In this document: positions 22,480 through 33,234 of the stretch, piece after piece
Layout of the letters: each line of letters opens with the position of its first letter
Position numbering within the stretch: position 1 is the first letter of the stretch
DNA from: Onthophagus taurus
Taxonomy: Eukaryota; Arthropoda; Insecta; Coleoptera; Scarabaeidae
Length of the DNA: 64,000 nt
Assembly: GCF_036711975.1 (NCBI RefSeq)
Contig: NC_091972.1
Location: 16,311,001 to 16,375,000 of the forward strand
Direction of reading: 5' to 3'
The notes under the pieces: model-generated
Seen by the model: the letters and a program-made list of their open reading frames with translations, nothing else
Told to the model about the DNA's origin: nothing
Database searches by the model: none
Made by a program: the position numbers and the translations under genes

Positions 22480-22707
22480 ATCTATGAGCAGAATTTAGTC
22501 TTCTGCCAGCCATATCTAGTTCTTACCAGTAGTATCTAATTTACTGCAAACAAAACCCAAGGTTTTTATGAAGAGCTATAACTTTCACTAAACAAAACGT
22601 ACGGAACATCCACATGGCCTTGAGGTTTCGCGCGCAATCCGCCGCCACTTACATGACGAAACACTAAAATCAAAGTATTGCAGCACAGGAACCTAGACAA
22701 CCTCTTA
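22480..22707. repeat. minisatellite block 2 and first copy of a non-tandem module
   Basis: A few 21-bp units (to about 22560) are followed by a module of about 150 bp containing ACATCCACATGGCCTTGAGG and ending AACCTAGACAACCTCTTA. The same module recurs at 25078-25262. The transposon at 22710 interrupts this copy. Confidence 0.75.
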
Positions 22708-23013
22708 TACAGGGTGTTAGGTAAACATGAGGCAAAAATTCAAGGGGTTATTCCTTGGCCTATTCTAAGAATATTGTGTCCTATGATGATTTTTGAAAAA
22801 CCCCTTTGTTTCGAAGCTCCAGGACGAACAAAATTTGCGACAACCATATTCGATTTTTGTTAAAATTATTAATGTAAATAATAGTATGGCGTACGTCAAT
22901 GATGTCAATGAGTTTATCACCTACCTAAATACGTCTCATCGATCGCATTTGTTTAGATTGAGTGACGTTTGGCTGCGTGGCGTGTCTTTAACAGTTAGTG
23001 TACCTACTCTGTT

Positions 23014-24604
23014 ATGATTTATACCAACCCCGAGATGATTGACATGCATTTCATGTATGGACTTGCTGATGGCAACTCATCAGAAGCTAGACGATTGTAC
23101 ATCCAACGATTTCCTGCCCGTAATGTCCCCGACCGAAAAATCTTCGAAAACATTCATCGACGTCTTCGTGAAACAGGCTCATTAAAACGAAGAGGAGGGC
23201 CAGGAAGATCAATGACTGTAAGAACGGTGCAATTGGAACAGAATGTGCTGTACATGATAGAGGAAGGTCCTGGTAGTTCTACGCGAAGAATTGGAAATAC
23301 TTTGAATGTAAGTCATTGGACAGTTTAAAAAATTCGTAAGGACAATTTGTTGTATCCATACTACATTCAATGCCTTCAAGCACTGAATCCTCTCAAGTCT
23401 GTCGATATAGCAAGAATTCTGGGGATTCCAGACACAACTACCACAGTTCAAGATGCTATTAATAAAAGCATTATAAATACTGATGACCGCATGCGAATTT
23501 GTAAAATCCTCACAAGAACGCATTACAAAACCAAGCGTTCTCTATGCATTGTTCACCACTCCATCAATATGAATACCAAAAGATAGCTTTTGATCAAGGA
23601 TGATACCAAGATCTCGAACAGATGAGTTCCTATTTAGGACGTTATTGCCAAGTGTATAATTATAAGAGATATGATTCTGTTTTTTAGTAAATGTTATAGT
23701 TACACATTTAGGGATATTTAAAACAAGACAGTTATCAGAACAGAGAAGATCGTCAAGGTCACTCTGCAATTTGGCGCTATCACTTACACTATAAATAGGG
23801 AGAAACAATTTAAGGTCGTCAGCATACATGAGGCAGCGGCAATGGGAGAAGGAGCCGAAGATGTCGCTAATGTAAAGAAGGAACAACAGAGACCCCAGAT
23901 GGTTGTCCTGAGGTACACCAGAAGAGATTGATAAGGGACGTGAACAGAATCCATCAAACCGCACGACAAGAGTCCTCCCGAGACGTAAGAGGTAAACCAG
24001 TCTAGCAAATACCCAGTAACACTATTTGCTGATTTTCCTCCACGTATTGCATTATGTTAATGGATATTGCAAACATTAGTTCGTATCCTTCTATTCCTGA
24101 CACAGATTCTTTTTACCGATGAAGCAAGTTTCTCAAGAAATACAATAAAGAATTTTCATAATAATCATGTGTGGTCAGATGAAAATCCGCATGAGGTATG
24201 TGAAGATCATTTTCAACATCAATTCTCCTTGAGTGTTTGGGTTCGAATTGTGGATAATTATCTAATTGGACCGGTATTTCTACCAGGAAGACTTGCTGAC
24301 GTGGTGTATCGCAACTTTTTTCAGAAACGCTACCTGAGTTTCTGGAGGATGTACCATACGCGACAAGAATTGTAATGTGGTTTATCACAATGGATCTCTG
24401 AAGTCATTAGTTTACGCTACTCCAGTGGAGAATTTGGACGATTTGCGAAATCGAATTGCTGGGTGTAACTCAATTACAAACGACTCTGGTGTGTTTGAAA
24501 GAGTTCGGCAGTCAATGACGAGAACATTGAATGCTTGTATTCAGGCTGGAGAAAGTAATTTCGAACATTTTCAGAAATTATCATATTACAAAATATTTTT
24601 AGAA
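23014..24604 (+). pseudogene. transposase pseudogene (DUF4817 type), copy C, interrupted
   Basis: The first part, 23014-23380, carries MHFMYGLADGNSSEARRLY, KIFENIHRRLRETGSLKRRG and SSTRRIGNTLNVSHWTV, the N-terminal DNA-binding region; after one stop it reads IRKDNLLYPYYIQCLQAL, then is cut by the nested LINE. It resumes at about 24070 with QILFTDEASFSRNTIKNF (first catalytic Asp), FSLSVWVRIVDNYLIGPVF and LPGRLADVVYRNFF. The DGAPPH and SPDL blocks are deleted. A C-terminal piece at about 24395-24580 has SLKSLVYATPVENLDDLRNR and RTLNACIQAGESNFEHF. Confidence 0.85.
23378..24060 (-). pseudogene. jockey-like LINE fragment nested in transposon copy C
   Basis: Minus-strand reverse transcriptase pieces: LDWFTSYVSGG (about 24005), then in another frame SISSGVPQDNHLGSLLFLLY (normally GVPQGS), CLMYADDLKLFLPIYSVSD with the catalytic Asp pair (about 23815), NSSVRDLGIILDQKLSFGIHI and, in a third frame, NCGSCVWNPQNSCYIDRLERI (about 23400). 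Truncated at both ends and frameshifted. Same group as the element at 7155. Confidence 0.8.
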
Positions 24605-24689
24605 TAGGCTAAGGGATAACCCTAGAATTTTTGGTCTAAACATGCTACCTAACACCCTGTATAAAAACCTTACGCAAAACCTAGACTTT

Positions 24690-25560
24690 CATTAGCACCA
24701 TTTAACCATCTACACGCAGTACCTAGTTATCTCCAAGTATCTATTAATGGCATCTAGTCTTGAATCAGTATCTAGTCCTCCATTAATAATATTTAGTCTT
24801 CTGCTTCCCGTATCGTTTTTATTAGTAGTATCTAATCTTCTACTAGCAGAACCTAGATTTTCATTAGCATTATCTAGTCGTTTATAAGCAGTATTTGGTC
24901 GTCAGCCAACCGTATTTAGGTCTTACCAGCAATATCAAATTTACTGCAAGCAGAACCTAGGCCTTCATTAACACTGTCTAGCCATCTACAAGCAGTATCT
25001 AGTCATCTCCCAGCAGTGTCTAGTATTCTGCCAGCCGTATTTAATTCTATCAGCAGTATCTAATCTACTACAAGCAAAACCCAAGGTTTTTATATCACAG
25101 TTATAACGTTCACTAAACAAAACGCACGGAACATCCACGTGGCCTTGAGGTTGCGTGCGCAATTCGCCGCCACTTACGTCACGAAACACTCCCGCTCTTG
25201 CACCTCGCCTACAAACTAAAGTCAATGTATTGCAGCATAGGAACCTAGACAACCTTTTATATAAAAACCTTGAGCAAAACCTAGACTTTCATTAGCACTG
25301 TTTAACCATCTACAAGCAGCATCTTGTCATTTCCCAACTGTGTCTAAACTTCTGTAAGCAAAACCTAGACTTTTAGTATGTCTATCTAGCCAACTACAAT
25401 CAATGTCTAGTCATCTCTCAGTAGCTAATCTTCTACAGTCAGTCAAGCCAGACAATGGAGGGCAGAATTAAGCCCTCCATAGTCATTATCAACTCATCTT
25501 CCCGCAGATTCTACAAGAAGAATCTATAGTTCTATTACCGCCAAGTCATCTATAAGCAGC
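24690..25560. repeat. minisatellite block 3 with second copy of the module
   Basis: Diverged 21-bp units related to TCTAGTCTTCTGCC run through 24700-25075. The non-tandem module, with ACATCCACGTGGCCTTGAGG, occupies 25078-25262, and further degenerate units lie at 25270-25560. The module and its flanks repeat those at 22490-22707 plus 24660-24730, showing a higher-order duplication of the array. Confidence 0.8.
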
Positions 25561-25564
25561 TTAG

Positions 25565-26070
25565 TTCTGCCTGCAAGATCGAACTTTATAAGACCATTAT
25601 CAAACCAATAATCGTGCAATTGCAAATTATTCAAAATCCAAATTTATTCCATGAAGAAATCCATCCAACCGGATATCGATACCAAAATTTTTTTCTCGAG
25701 AATCGCGAACAAGATATTGGTTAAGTAATTTTCGAGTTATTTATAACAATAACTTCAACAATCGCAAAGTAAGTAACCAGTTAAACCTAATGGAACAAGG
25801 AAGGTAATGGATAGATTTTGGACACTCGAAAAATAGATGCCTTTCATCTTCCACACTGAAAGCAAAGTATGATGATACTTTGTATCAGAAGCCTTCGCGA
25901 TTATTTCAATTTCAAAATCATAAATGTTTACCTCGTTATCCTTTATCATTTAGTTTAAAGATAAACAACTATCAGAGATATAGACCAAACATGTTTATTT
26001 CGATAAATCAAAGCTGACGTGTTTCGTTTTTTTTTTTGGAAAATAATTTTAGCTATCGTTTCATTGACTG
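25565..26070. other. no gene seen
   Basis: No supported features before the PHYH gene's 3' end. Confidence 0.35.
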
Positions 26071-26182
26071 GATTTCATAATTTTATTATTGACGCATGAT
26101 TAGACGACGTTTTGCTCCTCTAATCGTTTTGATAATAAATTGACCATTTAACATTTATCTTGTGATTAAAAATAAATCTTAC

Positions 26183-27236
26183 GTGATAATGAGCTTCTAC
26201 TCCTTTTCTTTTAAAAATTTCTTGTAATTCTAAAGTAACATTTTCCTGTGTTGTTCCAATAACATCATAAAACTCTGAATTTGTGTTCGCGTAATGAACT
26301 GAAAGGGCTCGACGGAATCCTTTTGTGTAATTTGGCCCCGAACCGTGTAATAATATCGGATGGAAAAATATTGTATCTCCTTTTTCCATAACGAAATTAA
26401 CGGTTTCTACGTTTCCAACGTTATAAACACCATGAAAAGCAGGGTTTTTAACATTCTGAAATAAATTAGTTTTAATTTCATAATCATTTTTAACAATGGA
26501 ATACTAAGTAATTACATCGGGGTAGGAATGAGGATATAATTTCCCTTTGTGACTACCGGGTACACCAAATAAACAACCATTACGAGCATCTATTCTTTCC
26601 ATTGCGGTCCAAACCGCTACAATTTTATTCGCAGGTCCAAAACTGAAATAATGCATATCCTAAAAGTTTCAAAAAAATTGTTGCAAAATTAATTTAATTA
26701 TTTCTTGAATTACTTGGTGCATTGGATGCCTGGAAGAATCTGAATCTGCGTGTGGTGGTTTGTTTATAATCATTGAGTGACAAGCAGTTACAGTTGGTCC
26801 TATTATGCTGGAAACGATGTTTAAAATATTCTTATTACTTGCGTATTTATAAAAAATATCGTCATATAAAATATCGTTTAGTTTATAATACATCATTTCT
26901 CCAGTTTTTCCTAATTTTTTTAATTGAATATCTTTCATTGGAATCATTTTTGGGTCGGGTTTTACTCTTCCATTAGCAATATCTAAAAATCTTTCTCTAA
27001 AATAAATGCATTTTTAATTAAAATCGTTAAAAAAAGGTTAATATTATTACAAGCATAAATCGATAAGGTTTTCGTTAACAAGTTTTCTTATAATCAAATA
27101 GCCATTATCTTCGTAAAATTGCCTTTGATGATCGGTGATGTAGATATCATCGAAAGTGTAAAGATAGTTTCTGCAAAAATAAAAAGGTAAATTAAAAAAA
27201 TGATTTCGTTTCAAAATGTAAGAGAAACCTGGCCAT
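26183..27236 (-). CDS. phytanoyl-CoA dioxygenase (PHYH) family gene
   Basis: Fe(II)/2-oxoglutarate dioxygenase of the type that 2-hydroxylates phytanoyl-CoA in peroxisomal alpha-oxidation. Exons in order: 27236-27229 (from the only in-frame ATG), 27170-27051, 26996-26714, 26659-26516, 26455-26183; GT-AG borders and phases all agree (828 nt, 276 codons). The N-terminal part has TDHQRQFYEDNGYLIIRKL. The iron ligands are in SRHPMHQ followed by DMHYFSFGP (H-x-D across an intron) and in LLHGSGPNYT; the Arg of GFRRALSVHY should bind 2-oxoglutarate. About 20-60 residues are short of the human length. The true C-terminus is unresolved: a small exon at 26119-26075 is possible. The frame upstream of the ATG is open but has no Met, so a further 5' exon with a peroxisomal signal may exist. 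Confidence 0.85.
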
Positions 27237-27239
27237 TAT

Positions 27240-27825
27240 TGGAGTTGAAATCAAGTATTGCGGATGCTGTTTTAACAATTTAAATGGAACAGTAAATATA
27301 ACTCGAATCGATATCGTTCCGGGAGTTGAATAAATACTATAAAAGATAAACTTTAACTTTAAACGATGACAAAGTACAATCTAAATATTGTTGTCATAAG
27401 AGGTTTGTTTTGTAATTATTTTTATATTCATTTGAATTAATTTATAAAAGTGGTAAAAGTGCGGAATGAAATTTCATTGATTTTATTCATTAAATTTATC
27501 TGCGTTCTCGATACCGTTAATAAATATTAATTAAATATTTGAGGCTGTTATAAAACAATTTATTAATACTGATAATTCGCATTCAATAATTTGTATTCAT
27601 TAACTCGAATACAACCGAATTTTGTAATTTAATATTCAAATTCTTCAGCGGAACATAAAGTTGAAAATTTTGGTTCATTCCAATATCTGAATAAATTGAA
27701 AAATAACTACGAGGTGATTAAGAGATGAAAATATTTGGATTTGAAACGTATTTCAACCAAAGTTAAAATGAGGAAGAGGTGGGCAAATCTCTTCGGTTAA
27801 TTACATATAAACGCTACAAAGCAGA
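27240..27825. other. no gene seen; would hold the PHYH promoter
   Basis: AT-rich. If the ATG at 27236 is correct, the promoter of the PHYH gene should lie here, but I cannot point to a specific motif. Confidence 0.3.
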
Positions 27826-27829
27826 TATT

Positions 27830-28570
27830 TTTCTTCTTCTTCTTTGGCTCTATAGCCCTGAGTGGGCCCTGGCTTGCCTCATAATATCCTTCCAGTCTTC
27901 CCTGTCTCTTGCCTTCTTCGCCATGCTCTTATTCCCATTAGTTTTAGATCCTCTTCTACATCGTCAAGGTATCTCATTGTCAGTTTCGGTCTCTGTCAAT
28001 CTCAGTCTGTTCAATATTACTATTCTTGTGGGTTCATCTTCCTCAAGCGATTAATTTTGATAAATTTAACCACGTTTATGTTATTGTATGCCTGATATAA
28101 TTCGAAGTTATATCGTCTTCTCCATAGTACGTTTTCGTTTATTCCGCCAAACATAGTCCGTAGTACCCTCATTTCAAATACCGTAAGTGCTTCATCCTTT
28201 CGTTTGGCAAGCACCCAAGTTTCTGATGCATATGTTAATACCGTTCGTATTAATATTTTGTATAATTTACATTTTGTCTGCCTGGACAGTTTCGCGACCT
28301 TAGCTGTGAGGATAGGCCAAGATAGCATCTGTTCGTCATGAATATTATTTTCTTTATTTCCTTGGTTTTGTCGTTTTGGCTGTCTATTAGTGTCCCCAGA
28401 TACGGAAAATCTTTCACCACCTCCAATTCGTATATATCGTCCTACTCAGGTTCACCTGTTATTGACGTATCACCTTTTCAAGGGCAAGGTTAAATAAATT
28501 ACAAGACAAGGCATCTCCTTGTCTTAATTCTCTGATCATGTTGAAAGGTTTCGACAGTTATCCTTGGGCT
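27830..28570 (-). pseudogene. RTE-type LINE, 5'-truncated
   Basis: The minus strand from about 28550 down reads MIRELRQGDALSCNLFNLAL, FPYLGTLIDSQNDKTKEIK, then LSRQTKCKLYKILIRTVLTY and ASETWVLAKRKDE with LRTMFGGINENVLWRRRYN, a standard RTE-group thumb/C-terminal region. The end has IRAWRRRQETGKTGR and a GAA-rich tail at 27832-27842. Several frame breaks; no catalytic core remains. Confidence 0.82.
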
Positions 28571-28574
28571 CTGA

Positions 28575-29245
28575 TTACACATTCGACATTTTCCATGATC
28601 CATCTCTATCAGAAAGCTTGGAATCTCGAATTCTGTCATTGCCGAGTATAATTTTACTCTACAACAATAACAAGTTCATATGTCTTTTCAAGTATCTGTC
28701 CTATAGACGAAATGTGATCAATTGGAAAACACACCCAGTGTAGGGTATCAGTGGTTTGATAAGTATTACCGACTGGACCTTGTATGATGTATTTAACAAA
28801 GATTTCCTCTATAGTTAATGCAAACGTATACATCTCTCTTCTTGTGTACCGGGCATATAATTTCGGTATTCTATTCTACAAAGCAGATATTATGTTACTC
28901 AAAAAATTCTCCACATGAGTTATTTCTTAGCAAACTGAAGAATATCTTCAAAAGTAACTTGCTCATTTGAAACTTTGTTATACCACAAATTATAGATCAA
29001 TCATACATTTCAGTACAGGTTTGTTCCAATGAATTAGTGTGGTTCGTTGATGACTCTAGATCAGGGAATACGCTGCAAATTCGCGCCTTCCATTTTTTGG
29101 GGATGTGATGAGATTAGCCACATATAAGGTTCATTTCAGAACTTAGAACCTGACTTTTTCAACGACATCTTCTTAAAAAATCTTGAAATAGTAGACCAGG
29201 TTGAGGAAAAACGGCGGAGTATGTGGTCACTAAGCTATTTGTATA
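28575..29245. other. no gene; contains first copy of a short flanking repeat
   Basis: At about 29010-29120 is a block (TTCCAATGAATTAGTG, CCTTCCATTTTTTGGGGATG) that recurs in diverged form at 30485-30590, on the other side of the Tc1-like remnant. No coding is supported. Confidence 0.4.
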
Positions 29246-30150
29246 CAGTACTGCTCAAAAGTGTATAATATGTTTGTTTTATGTGTGTAACGTTTTTCCT
29301 ACTTAACTTTTGATCTAAAATTTTTACACAATACATATCTGGAGGTACTTTATATGTTTCGAACATGCTTTGCACATCAAACACACATTAGTTTTTATGA
29401 ATAAAATAATTTATTAAAAAAACGCAAAATGTCAAATCCAATAGTCGTGAAAACACAAGATATTTCTAAAACCTCTGAACTTTGGAGTACTCGGTAACAA
29501 TTTGATGTGAACTTAATACTTAGTGGAATATTCTTCGTTGTCGATAACAGCCTTGCATTTATAGGGCATGGAATCGATCAAAGAGATCGCTTGCAGTTCC
29601 TGGAATTTTTCTTCGACAGATTATAACCCGAACGCCCTTTATCTTGCGTTCCAGAGTGTCCCAGAACGGTTCGATGATGTTACACTCAGTTGGTGATGTC
29701 CCTGGAACGATGTCGTTGTCTTGTTGTCAACCCAACCCCTATTCCGATGGCCAGGATGTGGGATCTTGACGCTTCCACCTCTTTGCTTCATGATGAGCAG
29801 CCTCTTCTTCACTCATTTGTACTTGTGATTGAAGCGGGTGGCAGAGGGACGGCGTATCTACGTTATGCCATCAGTTCCAAACATCAGGAACTTGCTTTCG
29901 TGGCTCCAGATGTTGATCGACACGAACGATTTCTTCATTGGTCGTCGTCCATCGAGTCCAGCAGCATTCAGCAACCTCTTGATCGTCGCCACATATGGTT
30001 AGCGCTGCCCTTCGTGCCACAATTCACGCTCAATACTGCGCTGAGTCTGGGATTATTTCTGCTCAGCTATTCGGCATTCCTGTCCTCAAGGCGTGTGGTA
30101 ACTCCTCATCATTCTGAACGTTTAACAACTCTGGGTACTGCAGATTGGAT
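29246..30150 (-). pseudogene. Tc1-like (DD34E type) transposon remnant
   Basis: Left terminus CAGTACTGCTCAAAAGTGTA with adjoining TA is typical of Tc1-type ends. The minus strand encodes, with breaks, TIKRLLNAAGLDGRRPMKKS, ESKFLMFGTDGIT, a DDE-region remnant with IIEPFWDTLERKIKG (the Glu of the third catalytic position) and SLIDSMPYKCKAVIDN. The SDES and HDND-like blocks are deleted. I could not find the right terminal repeat. The long plus-strand frame at 29690-30373 is the antisense of this gene. Confidence 0.75.
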
Positions 30151-30159
30151 GATCGAACA

Positions 30160-31055
30160 CTGCGCTGTGTCATTTTCTGACAACGGCCTTTTACATCGCT
30201 TCAGACAAATCACGAGTGTTATTTCATCTTTCCATGTCAGTAAATACAGGGAAATAAATTCGAAAATATTTCAAAAATTAAACTCATATATACGAAAATG
30301 GATTTGCGAAAAAAAATCTATTTATCATCTCAAATTTTATTATTCATGCGACAATAAAGCAGCTTTAAGTTGAGAAATATTGTGTGAAAAAATAAGATCT
30401 ATACTTCCAAACGGTTGGAATTTAAGAAATAAAACTGTTTTGGGGTTAGTACGCAAATAACGTCAGGCTGCAAGTTTTCTTCCAATGAATTGGTGAGGTT
30501 CGTCGGTGATGCTAGAGTGCTAGAGCAAGGTATGTGAATCTCATCATAGATAGGCTGCAATTTGCACCATCCGTTTTTTGGAGATGTGGAAAGTCTCTGA
30601 AGTGATTTTTTGGCAGGGTATCGGATCCCTTTTTAACCTTCCAGAAAGCAGAAGTTCCAGAAATAATGATATGAATACGATCAAATCAGTGTTATCTGGA
30701 TGTTTAATAAGATCGATCGATTTCTTAATCGTCCTCCAACTTTTGATTATGAATATGGTCTCCAGACCAATACTATAGAATAACCAGAAATGACACTGGA
30801 GGTATCCCGCCAGAACGCTGTCTGTGCAGCGACGACATGTTTTAGAAGGAGGTGTTGGCTATTGGTGTGCCATTGGTACCAGCAACAATCTGGCAGATCG
30901 TTGGGTTCTCTTTTTAGAGATGACGGAATTTAAGTCGAGGTCAAAAAATGTGGTTCCTTCAACATCAAAGGAACCGACATTAGTGTCCGTTCTGGTTATT
31001 ATGTGTCAACACTGTTCTGCTTCATCTGTCCATTTCCATTCGTGCCACGTGACCA
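30160..31055. other. no gene; contains second copy of the flanking repeat
   Basis: The 30485-30590 block is the diverged partner of 29010-29120. The rest shows no features I can name. Confidence 0.35.
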
Positions 31056-31059
31056 GCAA

Positions 31060-31640
31060 ACGTCAATTTTTGCTTTGTGCTTTGTGTGTTAAGCGTGGGG
31101 ACTTAATGTTTTTCTGAGTCATTGTCCACGTTTCAGCTTCATAGCATATTACAGGTAATATACAGGTATTCAAAATTTTGGCTTTTAAGTTTTTGCGTTT
31201 TAAAATGAAGCTCAATTTGCCTAAAGTTACCTTTCTTCTTTTTATTTCCGTTGTTTGATTCTCTTTTCCAGTTACTTGGTTTTGTCCTAAATATACGTAA
31301 TCTGAAATTTTTTCAATTTCGTTTTGATCGACGAATATTCTATGGTTTTTATTGAACAAAACTTTCGTTTTATTTAAATTCATCTTTAATCCCACTTTTC
31401 CCCACTCATCTTTCTTCCACTATTTCTTGCAGGTCTTTTGGATTTATTGCAATTATTACTACATCGTCAGCGTAATGAAGATGATTTATGTTTTTGCCAG
31501 TCCTTTATTAGTCCAGTTCCTTTAAAAACATCTTCGACAGCTAGAGTGAGTAGGTTCTCTCCTGGGCGGTTTCCCTTCTTCAAACGTATCGGTTTCATTT
31601 TGACAGGGTAGCCATTAGATGTGTGTTTGACTGGAGTTAC
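31060..31640 (-). pseudogene. RTE-type LINE fragment
   Basis: Minus strand: NHLHYADDVVIIAINPKDLQ with the catalytic YADD (about 31460-31480), then GLKMNLNKTKVLFNKNHRIF, ISDYVYLGQNQVTGKENQT and ILNTCILPVICYEAETWTM, ending in TQKNIKSPRLTH. Upstream of YADD the frame shifts. Related to the 27.8-kb and 63-kb fragments but not the same copy. Confidence 0.8.
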
Positions 31641-31718
31641 CTTAACAGCAAATTTCCAGAGTTGAAAGATAGTATTTTTGAAAAAGATTTGAAGATTGTA
31701 AAAGGGGAGGTTTGGAGG

Positions 31719-32030
31719 ATCTTCAGGAGCAAGCTCTTTTACCTGAAAGAATCTTACATCTTATAATAAGCGAGGTATCCTGTAAGGGGACAAAATTGTA
31801 ACCACCTTTTTCATATACCATATTTACGTCTGGACCAGATTAATTCGCGCTCTTCTTGCAATAACGGGGAAGGAAGTCATCTTCAGGAGCAAGCTCTTTT
31901 ACCTGAAAGAATCTTACATTTTATAATAAGCGAGATATCCTGTAAGGGGGCAAAATTGTAACCCCCTTCATATACCATATTTACGTCTGGACCAGATTAT
32001 TTCGCGCTCTTCTTGCAATAATGGGGCTTG
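31719..32030. repeat. tandem duplication, two units of about 160 bp
   Basis: Two head-to-tail copies (31719-31878 and 31879-32030), both starting TCTTCAGGAGCAAGCTCTTT and sharing ACGTCTGGACCAGATTA, differ by a few substitutions and one small deletion. No coding. Confidence 0.85.
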
Positions 32031-32381
32031 GAATACCTGATACCTTACCTAAAGAGATTTCTTTATGGTTGCTTGGCGTTTCACTGCATTTTCAGTTCTT
32101 GATATGATGTTTTGATGAACCGAGTAATTTAAAGAAAAACAAATAATCTTGTAATAGTGAAACAGAAGCAGAATTACGTTTGCATATGCAACCAAATATG
32201 CTCAGTAAACGATATTTTTTCAAGAAAAAGCTGATTTATAACTCTATATTTTATTTCTTTTTATCCGATTTAAATTTAATATTTATTTATCTGTTGATAT
32301 ATGATACATCGAAATTATTTATTAACGTTAATAACATTTTATTCCATAACAAACATAAAGAACCAACTAAACAAATTAAAA

Positions 32382-33032
32382 TTATTTTGCAAACTCAAAA
32401 GTATTTTCTTTCTCCTTCTTCTTCATTTTCGTCCTTAATTTTCTCCCTTCATTTCTCGCCTTTCTTAAAGTTTCGAATACTTTAAATTTCTTTTGTTCCT
32501 CAGTGGGAACCATCGCCTTACAACTCATAACATTTTTAACCAAAACGTTTTCTTTAACATAACCGACATACTCATACTTAACATCGTCTTTTTTCTTCAC
32601 CTTCTTATCATCTTCTTTACATTTAACGGCAACCTTCATTTTAGGATCGACCCGTTTTAATATCTCAACCCTTGCCAAATAACTCTGTAATCTTAAAACA
32701 TTCAATTTTAACGTTTCCAAAGATACATTTCTTCGACGTTTATCGACCGCTATTCCGATCGTTTGCGCGTAATTTCGATTAATTCCAGCCGATTTTAATT
32801 CTTTTATGGAAAAGCCTCTTCCTAAACGAGTTTTGGAGTGATAACGAATGGATGGGCAGCGAACGATTGGACGAAGATGGTCAATTGGAAGCGGAGTTAA
32901 ACGTTTTGCTTTATCGATTCTTCTTTGATTCCGACGTTTTTTTCGCATTGGTTGATCGAGTTTGATGCGTATCAGTTTTTGCCAATCTTTATGGAAGTGA
33001 TTGTTGGAAATCATGTTGTTGTGGCGAACCAT
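32382..33032 (-). CDS. ribosomal protein eL13 (RpL13) paralogue, intronless
   Basis: An unbroken 216-codon frame, essentially the family's length. Conserved eL13 segments appear in order: NNHFHKDWQKL (residues 10-20), LRPIVRCPSIRYHSKTR (about 53-69), GRGFSIKELKSAGI (71-84), QTIGIAVDKRRRN (89-101), and EEQKKFKVFETLRKARNEGR near the end, with a Lys-rich tail. The middle (about 125-165) is strongly altered. eL13 is a structural protein of the large ribosomal subunit. The lack of introns suggests a retrocopy; the lack of stops despite high divergence suggests it is or was under selection. Its ATG is only 202 bp beyond the carboxypeptidase stop on the same strand. A polyadenylation signal AATAAA (complement at about 32337-32342) follows. 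Whether it is translated or specialised, for example for the germ line, is unknown. Confidence 0.88.
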   Translation of the reverse strand: MVRHNNMISNNHFHKDWQKLIRIKLDQPMRKKRRNQRRIDKAKRLTPLPIDHLRPIVRCPSIRYHSKTRLGRGFSIKELKSAGINRNYAQTIGIAVDKRRRNVSLETLKLNVLRLQSYLARVEILKRVDPKMKVAVKCKEDDKKVKKKDDVKYEYVGYVKENVLVKNVMSCKAMVPTEEQKKFKVFETLRKARNEGRKLRTKMKKKEKENTFEFAK

Positions 33033-33234
33033 TTTATTCTTTAGGATTTATTTTCTTTTTAATTAAATTCTTTTTAATGACAAGAGATAAACAAAACTAT
33101 TTTTTCATATACCACTTTTTATTTTTTTGAATTTATTTTTAAGAGACTTGGATAATTCATAAAATATTGATTAATAAAATGTTTGCGGATTTAAATTTAT
33201 TAAAAAAAAACAATTTGGTTTATGTTTTATTAGA

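Larger units (their letters stand above)
22710..24659 (+). mobile_element. Tc1/mariner-superfamily transposon (DUF4817-type), copy C, with nested LINE
   Basis: Ends are CAGGGTGTTAGGTAAACATG and its diverged inverted copy ending CTAACACCCTG; TA flanks both sides (22708-22709, 24660-24661). The body holds a split transposase pseudogene and, at about 23378-24060, a foreign jockey-like fragment in the opposite orientation. The uninterrupted target site survives at about 25246-25270, confirming both borders. Confidence 0.88.

Noticed and set aside
21620..25560. Possible CRISPR-like or clustered regulatory array
   Set aside because: Repeats are contiguous 21-bp units with no unique spacers, in a eukaryotic genome: a minisatellite.
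29690..30373. A 227-codon open frame on the plus strand
   Set aside because: It runs antisense to the Tc1-like transposase remnant on the minus strand, which has recognisable motifs; the plus-strand product matches nothing I know.
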